43,924 nt of DNA from Fibrobacter sp. (lineage in GTDB: Bacteria; Fibrobacterota; Fibrobacteria; Fibrobacterales; Fibrobacteraceae). The stretch covers positions 1 to 43,924 of the forward strand of contig JAKSIC010000025.1 in the NCBI GenBank assembly GCA_024399015.1. Reading direction: 5' to 3'. The position numbers and the translations under genes are program-made. Positions 21,393 through 30,209 of the stretch are shown piece after piece. Position 1 is the first letter of the stretch. Every line of letters begins with the position of its first letter. The notes beneath the pieces are model-generated. The model had not been told where the DNA came from and searched no databases. It worked only from the letters and a program-made list of their open reading frames with translations.

Positions 21393-24278
21393 ATGTTTAA
21401 GACCATTGTTCGTAAATATGTTTTGAACCCGGTGTATGTAGTGGCAGCCTACGCATTGTTTGCGCTGTCGCTTTTATTTTATACAAATCCCTTTGAATCT
21501 CTGGACCGTTTTGTAACGCCCAGCTTGATGATTATGATTCCGCTGTACTTGGGAATGCGTTTTCTAGATGATTACAGCGATTACCAAAAGGATTTTAAGA
21601 GGGGCAAGGCTTATTTAAATCAGAATGTTTTGATTGTTTGCTGGCTGGTGAGCTGTGTTACTTTGATTGCCGTGAGTTTTGCTACGGGTCGCTGGGCTTT
21701 CGTTTTGATGGCTTTGCTGATTGTTGGCGTGTACCGCTTTAATCTGGAGTATGTCAAGCCTTTTGTAACGCCTTTGGTTTTTGCTTTGGTGCTGCTGTAC
21801 GAATACGGTTTCCATGTTTCCAATGGGTTGATTCTTGGACTCAGTTTTGTGGTGAGCATTTTGTTCGCTGTAGTGAAGGGCCGCAAGGGTTGTAAGGAAC
21901 GTGGCCATTTTGGTTGCAAGGGGGAATGTGCCGATTACGCGTTGGAACAGGTTGGCGGCAAGGCCTATAACCTTTTTAAGCTGAACATCAAGAATACTCC
22001 GGACTATTATCCCATTAAGGCGGAGTATTTGAACCCGCCTAATATGTGCGAACTGCGTCGCATTGTAGATAAGTTCTGCAAGCCGGGTAAGCTTTATGCG
22101 GTGCGCTCCTCTGCCGTTGATGAAGATTCTGCAGCCAATAGTTTTGCTGGGGTTCACGATACTTTTTTGAATGTGAAGAAGGATGAGGTTCTGGAAAAGA
22201 TCCTGGCGGTGGTTGAAAGTGCCCATAGCGATGTGGCCCTCAAGTACCGTAAAGAAAATGGTCTGGACGTTGAAAATATCCAGATTGCGGTTCTGCTCCA
22301 GGAAATGGTGGATGCGGATTTCGCCGGCGTGCTGAATACCATCAATCCGGTAACCAACAACGTTTCGGAAACGGTCATCAGTGTTACCCAAGGCCTTGGC
22401 GATAAGCTGGTGGATGGTACGGTGGACGGCTCCACTTATTATTTGGATGGCAAGAAGGTTGAAGTTAACGGCCCTGATATTTTGAACAAGAAGGTTCTGA
22501 AGGGTTTGCTGGATTTGGCCAACGAACTTCGTGTAAAGACCAATCGTTTTCAAGATTGTGAATTTGCGGTAAAGAACGACAAGGTTTACTTTTTGCAGTC
22601 CCGTGCCATTACCACCTACGATGTGGATAGCCATGGCATGACTTTGCTTATTGATAACTCCAACCTCATTGAATCTTATTACGGAATGACGTCGCCTTTG
22701 ACCCATTCCTTTGCCCACGAGATTTATGCCAAGGTTTATGCTGCCACAGGCAAGCTGCTGAATATCGACCAGAAAATTGTAGATGAATGCCAGTACGCTT
22801 TGGACCACATGCTTTATTCCTACGAAGGAAAGCTGTACTACAATTTGAATTCCTGGTACCAGGTGAATTCGGTGCTGCCTTCCAAAAGCTCCACCAGCTA
22901 CATGGAAAGCATGATGGGGGTGAAGGCAGGGAATAGTAGCCTGAAGCGTGTGAAGATGGGCCTTTGGGATATTTGCAAGGTGGCTTGCGCTTTGTTGCCC
23001 AAGTTCCGCAATATCGACAAGCTTTCGGACCAGTTTGTGGAAAACTTCAACGCCATCGTGAATCCTTATTACGGCAAGAATCTGGATCACCTTTCCATGA
23101 AGGAACTGGTTGCCCTTTACGAGGAAATCGATTCCAAGATAATCAAGGAATTCACCATTCCCATTTTGAACGATGTGGGCGTGATGATGAACTTTGGCCG
23201 CCTCAAGGACAAGGTGCAGAAATATCCCAATGCCGATGAACTGCTGGCCTTTGCGGTGAATAACGATGGCAATGTGGAAAGCGCCAAGAACGCCACCGAG
23301 TTTATCAAGATTGTGGAATTCATCAGGGCCGATGGATCGTTGCGTAAGGATTTTGAGGGGCTGAGCGACCAGGAATTGAGTGATAAGTATTTAGTTGAGG
23401 GCGCATTGGTTGGTGGGGCCGCGGCCCGTGCAGATGTGGCCAAGATGCTCAAGGATTACATTCACGATTACGGTCCCCGTGTCATTAACGAACTGAAGCT
23501 TGAAACCGTCACCATGATCGAAGAGCCCGCCCTGATTTTCGGGCTGATTCGTGAAGGTCTCAAGAATCCCCGTAGTGGCGAAACCACTGCCACTGCAAAT
23601 GTGGAAATTCCCAGGGAATTGCGTAAGCTGGCTGAAAAGGCGAAGCATTTTATCCAGAATCGTGAACGCCTCCGCCTCCGCAGAACCTACGTGTTCTCCG
23701 TTATCAGAAACATCTTCTTGAGTTGCGGTAAGAACCTGGAACGTGAAGGTAAGATTGGTTCTTATAGGGATGTGTTCTACCTGAAGAAAAATGAAATCTT
23801 CTACGGGGAAGGGGCTGATGGTGGGAATGATGCGGACCTGGATTATCGCAAGCTTGTTGCGGAACGCAAGGCTCAGGAAGGGATCGATTGCAAAAAGCCT
23901 TATTACAACCGCATCGCTTTCTTTGGCGACAAGGTGCTGCCCATTACTTTTGTAAGCCCAAAGGGTCTTACCGGCTTGCCTTCCGGCCATGGGGTGGTGA
24001 AGGGCAAGGTTTGCGTGATGGAAACCAAGGACGATACTTTTGAACCGGGCTCCATTATTGTAACAAAGCGTACCGATCCGGGTTGGATTAGCTTGTTTCC
24101 GCTGGCCTGCGGCCTGATTGTGGAACACGGAAGCATGCTTTCCCACAGCTTTGTGGTGGCCCGCGAAATGAAATTGCCCTGTATTGTAGGCGTTTCTGGA
24201 ATTACACAACTCCTGAAGACCGGAGATGTTGTAACTTTGGATGCCTCCAAGGGAGAAGTGACCATTGAAACTGTCTGA
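21393..24278 (+). CDS. UbiA-like membrane domain fused to PEP-synthase/RPH-like phosphotransferase
   Basis: The protein has 961 residues. The first ~180 form about six membrane helices with MRFLDDYSDYQKDFKRGK, close to the UbiA prenyltransferase D-x-x-D motif; the second Asp motif of UbiA is not evident. A linker (KGRKGCKERGHFGCKGEC) joins a PPDK-type ATP-grasp domain: AVRSSAVDEDSAANSFAGVH, then TQGLGDKLVDGTVDGSTYY and FLQSRAITTYD. A middle region starts with GMTSPLTHSF, as in rifampicin phosphotransferases. The C-terminal swivel domain holds the phosphohistidine, EHGSMLSHSFVVARE. The reaction is probably ATP-driven phosphorylation or pyruvyl-type activation of a membrane-bound substrate. The fusion itself is unusual. 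It overlaps the next gene by 14 bases. Confidence 0.8.
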   Translation: MFKTIVRKYVLNPVYVVAAYALFALSLLFYTNPFESLDRFVTPSLMIMIPLYLGMRFLDDYSDYQKDFKRGKAYLNQNVLIVCWLVSCVTLIAVSFATGRWAFVLMALLIVGVYRFNLEYVKPFVTPLVFALVLLYEYGFHVSNGLILGLSFVVSILFAVVKGRKGCKERGHFGCKGECADYALEQVGGKAYNLFKLNIKNTPDYYPIKAEYLNPPNMCELRRIVDKFCKPGKLYAVRSSAVDEDSAANSFAGVHDTFLNVKKDEVLEKILAVVESAHSDVALKYRKENGLDVENIQIAVLLQEMVDADFAGVLNTINPVTNNVSETVISVTQGLGDKLVDGTVDGSTYYLDGKKVEVNGPDILNKKVLKGLLDLANELRVKTNRFQDCEFAVKNDKVYFLQSRAITTYDVDSHGMTLLIDNSNLIESYYGMTSPLTHSFAHEIYAKVYAATGKLLNIDQKIVDECQYALDHMLYSYEGKLYYNLNSWYQVNSVLPSKSSTSYMESMMGVKAGNSSLKRVKMGLWDICKVACALLPKFRNIDKLSDQFVENFNAIVNPYYGKNLDHLSMKELVALYEEIDSKIIKEFTIPILNDVGVMMNFGRLKDKVQKYPNADELLAFAVNNDGNVESAKNATEFIKIVEFIRADGSLRKDFEGLSDQELSDKYLVEGALVGGAAARADVAKMLKDYIHDYGPRVINELKLETVTMIEEPALIFGLIREGLKNPRSGETTATANVEIPRELRKLAEKAKHFIQNRERLRLRRTYVFSVIRNIFLSCGKNLEREGKIGSYRDVFYLKKNEIFYGEGADGGNDADLDYRKLVAERKAQEGIDCKKPYYNRIAFFGDKVLPITFVSPKGLTGLPSGHGVVKGKVCVMETKDDTFEPGSIIVTKRTDPGWISLFPLACGLIVEHGSMLSHSFVVAREMKLPCIVGVSGITQLLKTGDVVTLDASKGEVTIETV

Positions 24279-25335
24279 TTACTATAAAGAAGAAAACTAC
24301 ATCCATTACAGCAATTGCCATGAGGACTTTGCGCTGCTGTGGAAGTATGTAACGCCGGAAATGGGCGAGGTGCTTTCGGTGGCTTCGGGCTTGGACAATT
24401 CCTTGGGCTTTTTGGCTCAGGATAATTTGAATGTTCACGCCTTTGACTTTAACCCTTCCCAGGTTTACTTGGGGCAGCTTAAGATTGAAGCTATCCGTAC
24501 TTTTGAATGGGAAGAAATGCTCCAGTTCCTGGGAATTGAGGCTGGGGAGGCGACCTCTGGTGCAGAAAAACGCGTGGCCCTTTACCAAAGGATTGCGAAC
24601 AATCTCCCGGCCGATGCAAAGCAGTATTTTGATGAACACCTTTTCTTGATCGAAGAAGGCCTGGTAAATTGCGGACGCTTTGAACAGTATTTCCATATTT
24701 TCCGCAAGAAGGTTTTCCCTCTGACCAGTGGCGACAAGAACATCCGTAAGTTCGCCATGGCCGAAACCATCGAGGAACAGCGAAAGATTTACGACAAGAA
24801 AATCAATACCATCCGTTTTAAGCTGATGTTCAAGGTTTTCTTCTCCAAGACGCTGATGGGTGCCTTGGGCCGCGACAAGGCTTTTTTCAAGTACAGCAAG
24901 GAAAGCCTGCCGGAACTGCTCAAGACTCGCGTAGATACTGGTTTTTATAATTGCCTGAACCGCAAGAATCCTTATTACGGTTATGTTCTGACCAATAGCT
25001 ATCCGGAGCTGCCCTTCTATTTGCAGAAGGAAAACTTCTACAAGATCAAGAAGAATATTGGCAATATTTCTGTGGAGCGCAAGACATTTGATGAAATGCT
25101 GACCCAGAAATACGACTTCATGAATCTTTCGGATATTTTTGAATATATGGACGTTTCGGTTATGGAAAGCTACGCCAAACGCATTCAGGATCATCTGAAT
25201 GAAAAGGGGATTGTAGCTTTCTGGAATATGATGAATGTCCGTCAGTTTGGTGGTTGGCAGCGAAAGAATGGCAAGCAGGATTGGCTGGAAGATAGGGCCT
25301 TTTTCTACCGAGACTTTTTGGTGTATGAAAAATAA
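24265..25335 (+). CDS. BtaA-like S-adenosylmethionine 3-amino-3-carboxypropyl transferase (DUF3419)
   Basis: This is a 356-residue protein. VLSVASGLDNSLGFLAQ with FDFNPSQVYLGQLKIEAI is the SAM-binding signature of DUF3419/BtaA, which moves the aminocarboxypropyl group of SAM onto diacylglycerol in betaine-lipid synthesis. A C-terminal MNLSDIFEYMD and IVAFWNMMNVRQF also fit. The BtaB N-methyltransferase that normally follows is absent, so the product would be a non-methylated homoserine-type ether or another acceptor is used. The start lies within the preceding gene (14-base overlap), and the next gene starts within its end (11-base overlap). Confidence 0.82.
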   Translation: MKLSDYYKEENYIHYSNCHEDFALLWKYVTPEMGEVLSVASGLDNSLGFLAQDNLNVHAFDFNPSQVYLGQLKIEAIRTFEWEEMLQFLGIEAGEATSGAEKRVALYQRIANNLPADAKQYFDEHLFLIEEGLVNCGRFEQYFHIFRKKVFPLTSGDKNIRKFAMAETIEEQRKIYDKKINTIRFKLMFKVFFSKTLMGALGRDKAFFKYSKESLPELLKTRVDTGFYNCLNRKNPYYGYVLTNSYPELPFYLQKENFYKIKKNIGNISVERKTFDEMLTQKYDFMNLSDIFEYMDVSVMESYAKRIQDHLNEKGIVAFWNMMNVRQFGGWQRKNGKQDWLEDRAFFYRDFLVYEK

Positions 25336-26683
25336 TTTCCTGAAAGATTTCGTTAGCCGCGCCCAGGGCAATTCCAAGACTGCCTTTATTTACAAGGAAT
25401 GCTTTGGTTATCGTAAGGCAACCTTTGCTGAATTCCTGGCCGATGTCTACAAGATGTGCGGGTATTTAAAATCCCAGCTGAAGGGCGACAATGTGATGAT
25501 TTTTTCGTACCCTTACAGCTACTACTTTTATGTAGGGATTTTTGCCGCGGTCTTTTTGGGAAAGAACATTGTCATTGTAGATTCCTTCAGCGATAAAAAG
25601 AAAACCCGTTCCATGATGGAACAGGCCGAAGTGACAGACGTTCTGACAGATGGTTTGACCCGCTGGCTTACGTTCCTGTTGCCGGTGAAAAAGCCTGTGG
25701 TGAACTTGACCAAGTTCCGTTCCTATGGAGCTGAAGATTGCGCCGCTGCCGAAACGCCAAGGGAAAACGCCTCGATCATTACGTTCACCTCTGGCACTAC
25801 GGGGATGCCCAAGCTGATCCGCCGTAACCTGGATTTCCTGGAATCTCAAATCCAGCTTATTAGGGATAACGCCGATATTCGGGAAGACGATGTGACCTAT
25901 GGCTTGTTGCCTATGTATACCCTTCTGTCGGTGCTGATGAATAACACTTGCCTGGTATCTAGGGATATCAAGGCTTGCTCTCAGTTCGGGGCTACAATGC
26001 TTTTGGCTCCCATCAAGAAGGTGCTTCAAGTCAAAACGCCCTTGCAAACTATTCAGCGAGCTTTTTTGGGCGGAGCCATCCTCTACAAAAAGGAAACGGA
26101 AACTATTCTTTCGAAGTTGCCTGCCGCAGATATTACCTATGTGTATGGCGCATCGGAAGGTGCCGTAATCTACAAGACGAATCTCCGCAGTTATAACGAG
26201 AATCCTTTTACTTTTGATACAAAGTCGAAGGGAATCGACGTGACGATTCTGAATCCCGATGCCAATGGGGTAGGGGAAATCCAGATTTCCGGCGAAACAG
26301 TCATTGGGGCTGCCGCTGGTGTTACCGAAGATCGCGGGGTACACAATACAGGCGACTTCGGGAAAATCGTGGATGGCAAGCTGGTTCTGCTTGGCCGCAA
26401 AAAATACAGCTGCAGCGATGTTTCCTTCTATAACTATCAGTACGACGAGTTATTGCGCAAGCGTAACCCGAAAATGACGGCCGGGTTCAGCTTTTACTAC
26501 GAAGGTAAAATCCATGTGGCTTATTGCGGGGCCCTTGATGATGCACCCCTGAATAATTTGCCGACGCTGGAAGTTGCTTTCCACCGTTATGCAAAGTTGC
26601 CCTACGATTTAAAGCACAAGACAAAACTGGACTACGGAAAGGTGATCACCACCAGTCTTCATCCTCGTCGTCTACAGGGGTAG
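25325..26683 (+). CDS. AMP-forming acyl/aryl ligase
   Basis: This is a 452-residue protein. ATG 25325 is chosen because it sits in the coupling position with the BtaA-like stop; the longer frame runs through that gene. The ANL core motif TFTSGTTGMPKLIRRN is present, followed by YVYGASEGAVIY and the hinge region NTGDFGKIVDGKLVLLGRKK. The catalytic C-terminal lysine may be in HKTKLDYGKV. At 452 residues it is slightly shorter than standard acyl-CoA synthetases. It would activate a carboxylic acid as adenylate for the operon's product. The last 38 bases overlap the end of the convergent gene 26646-27521. Confidence 0.82.
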   Translation: MKNNFLKDFVSRAQGNSKTAFIYKECFGYRKATFAEFLADVYKMCGYLKSQLKGDNVMIFSYPYSYYFYVGIFAAVFLGKNIVIVDSFSDKKKTRSMMEQAEVTDVLTDGLTRWLTFLLPVKKPVVNLTKFRSYGAEDCAAAETPRENASIITFTSGTTGMPKLIRRNLDFLESQIQLIRDNADIREDDVTYGLLPMYTLLSVLMNNTCLVSRDIKACSQFGATMLLAPIKKVLQVKTPLQTIQRAFLGGAILYKKETETILSKLPAADITYVYGASEGAVIYKTNLRSYNENPFTFDTKSKGIDVTILNPDANGVGEIQISGETVIGAAAGVTEDRGVHNTGDFGKIVDGKLVLLGRKKYSCSDVSFYNYQYDELLRKRNPKMTAGFSFYYEGKIHVAYCGALDDAPLNNLPTLEVAFHRYAKLPYDLKHKTKLDYGKVITTSLHPRRLQG

Positions 26684-27521
26684 GGGGCGGGGGTGGCGCA
26701 ACAGGCTTTCGTGCCACCTTACGTTTTTTGGCGGCTTTGGCTCTGGCCATGGCCGCCTGCTTTTTTAACAGGGCTTCGTTTTCTGCCATGTTCACCGGAT
26801 CAATTACGGCGTTGATGGGTAAAGTTTGGGCCTGCTGTGTAATTTGCTTATCGGGAACGTTGTTCAACTTTGTAGCGATGGCCGCAATGCAGAACATAAT
26901 GAAAAGGGTGGCGCACACGTACAGCACAAAACTCTGGCGGTGCTTTACCTGATTCTGTGCTTTTTTCTTTTTCGGGGTGAAGAGGTTCATGAATTCCATG
27001 ACCACATCCAGGAACAAGCTTTGGTGATTGGCGTTCACCTCGCGGCACCGCCTGTTCCATACAAAGCTATCCATGAACAGTGATGCAACAACGGCCATGG
27101 GTATAATGAGGGTGGCGTTGGAATACTTGAAGAACATGGCGCAGAACATGACTGCGATGGAAATCTTGAGGCAGTTCAGGAAGGTGACGCAGTTCCTGTA
27201 GAAATCAGGAAGGGCGGTAGCCTTTGCCTGGGCGGGCAATATTTCCGATTCCCTGCGGATGCCCCATTCCATGGTGATGAGGGTGACGCTCAGAAAACCA
27301 AGGGCCGCAATGACCAGCAGCGCCACCATATAGAGGATTTCCATGGAAAAGCAGTAGCCGGCGTTATTCACGTTGCAAAGGGCTTCTGTTTTCTGGAATA
27401 AAATCTTGCCGGTGGAATCTACCGTGTGAACGAACACGTAGCCGAATACAATGAAAATGCCAAAAAGTATGGCAAATAGTTTTAACAAAAGGGTAGAACC
27501 CTTTTCCTCCTTAATAAACAC
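26646..27521 (-). CDS. Unknown polytopic membrane protein
   Basis: This is a 291-residue protein starting at GTG 27521 with AGGAGG nine bases upstream. About five membrane helices (around 12-32, 60-82, 112-132, 133-152, 197-218) are followed by an Ala/Lys-rich tail and the ending APPPPPTPVDDEDEDWW. A segment with two Cys (CNVNNAGYC) lies outside the membrane between helices one and two. No family is recognised. It converges with and overlaps the AMP ligase gene by 38 bases, which is unusual and suggests that one of the two C-termini grew by stop loss. Confidence 0.7.
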   Translation of the reverse strand: MFIKEEKGSTLLLKLFAILFGIFIVFGYVFVHTVDSTGKILFQKTEALCNVNNAGYCFSMEILYMVALLVIAALGFLSVTLITMEWGIRRESEILPAQAKATALPDFYRNCVTFLNCLKISIAVMFCAMFFKYSNATLIIPMAVVASLFMDSFVWNRRCREVNANHQSLFLDVVMEFMNLFTPKKKKAQNQVKHRQSFVLYVCATLFIMFCIAAIATKLNNVPDKQITQQAQTLPINAVIDPVNMAENEALLKKQAAMARAKAAKKRKVARKPVAPPPPPTPVDDEDEDWW

Positions 27522-27659
27522 TCCGCAATCCTCCTAAAGAAAGCGGCTTAAGTATAAGTTATTTTCGGGGGTCTTGGGGCTAAAATGCTAGATGTAATAA
27601 AAATAACGGAAAACTCGTATGACGATGTATTACGTTGTGTATAAAAGTAGCCTTGCGGC

Positions 27660-28217
27660 CTAGAAGAACATCTTCACGCCGATGCCGATGAGGATGATGC
27701 CGGCGATGATTTCGGGGATTTTTGTCTTGAACTGCTTGGCGGCGCGGCGGCCGATTTCGTAACCCAGCACCCCCATCACGAAACTTGCGATGGCGATGGC
27801 GGAGGTGGCGGTAATCATGTCGGCGTTAATGAAGGCAAAGGAAATACCTACGGCGAAGGCATCGATGCTTGTTGCCACGGACATGAGCAAAATATTTGCG
27901 ATGGTCAGGTTCTTGGCGCTGGTTTCGGCGGCTTCATCGTCGCCACCACGGACTGCGCCCCAGATCATGCGTCCGCCCAGAATGCACAGGATGGCGCAGG
28001 CGATGGGGGTACCTATGGAATTGAACCATTTTTCCGCAAAGTTGCCCAGGAAATAGCCGATAAGGGTCATGCCGCCCTGGAAAACGCCGAAGCTTACGGC
28101 CTGGATCATGGCGCGGCTATATTTGATGCCGGACTTGCTTAAACCCGTGGCGATGGAGACTGCGAAACAGTCCATGGCTTCAACAATTGCGATAACGATG
28201 ATTTCAATGATTCCCAT
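27660..28217 (-). CDS. mntP: MntP manganese efflux pump
   Basis: This is a 185-residue six-helix protein, the normal length for MntP. ATG 28217 is taken; longer frames cross the divergent promoter. Conserved acidic motifs EAMDCFAVSIATGL (helix 1) and SVATSIDAFAVGISFAF (helix 4) hold the metal-binding Asp residues, and ILGGRMIW follows the usual pattern. It exports Mn(II). The 40-base divergent gap to 28258 must hold both promoters. No manganese riboswitch-like structure is obvious there. Confidence 0.93.
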   Translation of the reverse strand: MGIIEIIVIAIVEAMDCFAVSIATGLSKSGIKYSRAMIQAVSFGVFQGGMTLIGYFLGNFAEKWFNSIGTPIACAILCILGGRMIWGAVRGGDDEAAETSAKNLTIANILLMSVATSIDAFAVGISFAFINADMITATSAIAIASFVMGVLGYEIGRRAAKQFKTKIPEIIAGIILIGIGVKMFF

Positions 28218-28257
28218 GGGCCTTAAGATAGAAAAAAGAGGTATATTTCGTTTTACA

Positions 28258-28626
28258 ATGGGTGCTCGTTTTAAGATTCTCATAGGTGTATTCGCGCTGG
28301 TGACAGGGTTGTTCGCCCTGGATTTTGCCTTGCCCGAAGTTACCCCGGAGTTGAAGGGCAACGCCCAGGAATTTTTTGCCAATGAGTGCAAGGGCTGCCA
28401 CCGCTGGGCCCGAAAGTTCGCTGCTCCACCCATGAAGGAAAATGTGGAACAGTATGTGAACCGCCCGGAAGAGATGGTACAGTACCTGATGAAGCCTACG
28501 CCGAAACATCCGGACGTTTGGCCTGCCATGGACATTACGCCCCTTTCGGAGACTCAGGCCAAGATGATGACGGCCTGGCTCCTTTATATCCTCAAGAATC
28601 CTGAAGATCCGGGGAGGCCCAAGTGA
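28258..28626 (+). CDS. Mono-heme cytochrome c
   Basis: This is a 122-residue exported protein with an N-terminal hydrophobic segment (about 5-22), a single heme site CKGCH (about 46-50) and a possible Met ligand in KMMTAWLL or WPAMD. It is comparable to ActE-type electron acceptors. Its stop overlaps the GTG start of the next gene by four bases. It is the first gene of the respiratory module running to 32472 and sits in the periplasm or on the membrane, passing electrons on from the multi-heme subunit. Confidence 0.85.
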   Translation: MGARFKILIGVFALVTGLFALDFALPEVTPELKGNAQEFFANECKGCHRWARKFAAPPMKENVEQYVNRPEEMVQYLMKPTPKHPDVWPAMDITPLSETQAKMMTAWLLYILKNPEDPGRPK

Positions 28627-29276
28627 AGGTCCTCGTAGCGGTTCTTTGTTTGTTCTGCGCTTTCTTGACTGCGGATTTTATCTGGAGCCAGGGGGAGACC
28701 CCTGTGCGAACTGGGGTTTCTGGGTTTGAGGAACGCGCTGGGGACGGGGTTCGCGCCGGTATGGAAAGTCGCGGATTAGAAAGTCGCGGAGTGCCGTTTG
28801 ACCACGCCCTTCACGGGGATTCCATTGGCTTGGATTGTGCCGCCTGCCATACGGGATCGAAATCTGGGGCTAGGGCCTATATGCCTGCCAAGAGCGATTG
28901 CATGGATTGCCACCGTTTGCCTTTGACCGAAAAGCCGGGAATTGAAAAACTGGATTCCGCCTTGGCTGATGCTCCGGAACATCCGTGGAAGGCTGTGTCC
29001 CAGTTGCCGGACCATGTGGTGTTTCACCATGGTGTGCATAGTGCGGCTGGGGTGACTTGTGCTGATTGCCATGGGGGACGCGGGGCTGTTGCTCGGGCGG
29101 TTGATGATCGTGAGGCTATTGCTCGGGACGCAAGGAATGTGCCAAATTACGAGCGCAATGTTTATGGCGGCCTGAAGATTGATATGAAGACTTGCCTTCA
29201 GTGCCACAAGGGCGAAACTTTCAAGGAACGTAACTTTAAGCCCGCGGCTACTTACTGTGCCGCTTGCCACAGGTAG
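28623..29276 (+). CDS. Pentaheme cytochrome c (class III / ActA-like)
   Basis: This is a 217-residue protein from GTG 28623 with a signal or anchor helix (4-22). Five C-x-x-C-H sites, CAACH, CMDCH, CADCH, CLQCH and a terminal CAACH, plus extra His residues (DHALH, FHHGVH) fit cytochrome c7/c3-type domains with bis-His hemes. Alternative complex III has a pentaheme ActA in the same place. An insertion rich in Arg/Ala (about 152-172) separates hemes three and four. It would receive electrons from the Fe-S subunit. Confidence 0.88.
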   Translation: MKVLVAVLCLFCAFLTADFIWSQGETPVRTGVSGFEERAGDGVRAGMESRGLESRGVPFDHALHGDSIGLDCAACHTGSKSGARAYMPAKSDCMDCHRLPLTEKPGIEKLDSALADAPEHPWKAVSQLPDHVVFHHGVHSAAGVTCADCHGGRGAVARAVDDREAIARDARNVPNYERNVYGGLKIDMKTCLQCHKGETFKERNFKPAATYCAACHR

Positions 29277-29282
29277 GGGAGT

Positions 29283-30209
29283 ATGGATCGTCGTGATTTT
29301 ATAAAATCCTGTTCCCTGATGGCTTTGGTTGGCTTGTTGCAGGGTTGCAAGAAGGGCCAGCTTGGAGACGGCGCTGGTACCGGTTCCGGTGAACGTTTGT
29401 CTGCTTTTATGAAGCGTTGCGAAGATGAAGTGCGTTTGGCGGTTTCCGAGGCTCATGGTCGTATGGACCTGGTGAAGGTTCCTATGCCTAAAGAAATGAA
29501 AGGTTCCTTGGCTGGATTTTCTGCGGGTTCCGCCCGCGAAGCCAGCGTGAATCGTTTTGGCATGGCCATCGACTTGGATTTGTGCAACGGCTGTGGTAAG
29601 TGCATTCTTGCCTGCAATACGGAAAACAACGTAGCCCTGGTGACCGATGAAGAGGCTGCCCGAGGCCGCTTTATGCACTGGATTGATATGCGCGGTGGTG
29701 CGCCATTCATGTGCGCACATTGCGGTGACGCGCCCTGCGAAAAGGTTTGCCCCACGGGAGCGGCCAATCATACGCCTGATGGCATAAGCGCCATGATGTA
29801 CAAGCGTTGTACCGGGTCTCGTTTCTGCGGGGCCAACTGCCCGGCGAAAGCCCGCAAATTTAATTTCAACGACGCGCAGGAACTGGGCCTGGTGCGTAAG
29901 CTGAATTACGATGTTCCTTTGCGCGAGAAAGGCGTTATGGAGAAGTGCAGCCTGTGTCTGCACCGCCTGCAGAATGACCGCATGCGTTTCAAGACAGAGG
30001 CTGCCATTGCAGGTAGCAATGCGGAATGGCGCGGCCGTGGCGTAAAGACAGCCTGTGCCGAGGCCTGCCCCCGTAACGCCATCGTGTTCGGGAACTGGCT
30101 CGATCCGGAATCGCCCCTGGTGAAGGCCGCGCAAGGTAGGCAACTGTATGCGCCTCGTGAACTTGCGGAACATGATCCTGCTGTTGTATTTATGATGGGG
30201 AAGCGCTGA
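29283..30209 (+). CDS. Ferredoxin-like four-cluster Fe-S subunit
   Basis: This is a 308-residue protein. It starts MDRRDFIKSCSLM, a twin-arginine signal, and has a lipobox-like LLQGC, so it is exported folded and probably anchored. Four cysteine groups are present: CNGCGKCILAC, CAHCGDAPCEKVC, CTGSRFCGANC and CSLC with CAEAC, the pattern of NrfC/HybA/ActB C-terminal-type subunits. There is no molybdopterin subunit beside it. It links the NrfD-type membrane subunit to the cytochromes. The stop overlaps the next start (TGATG). Confidence 0.9.
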   Translation: MDRRDFIKSCSLMALVGLLQGCKKGQLGDGAGTGSGERLSAFMKRCEDEVRLAVSEAHGRMDLVKVPMPKEMKGSLAGFSAGSAREASVNRFGMAIDLDLCNGCGKCILACNTENNVALVTDEEAARGRFMHWIDMRGGAPFMCAHCGDAPCEKVCPTGAANHTPDGISAMMYKRCTGSRFCGANCPAKARKFNFNDAQELGLVRKLNYDVPLREKGVMEKCSLCLHRLQNDRMRFKTEAAIAGSNAEWRGRGVKTACAEACPRNAIVFGNWLDPESPLVKAAQGRQLYAPRELAEHDPAVVFMMGKR

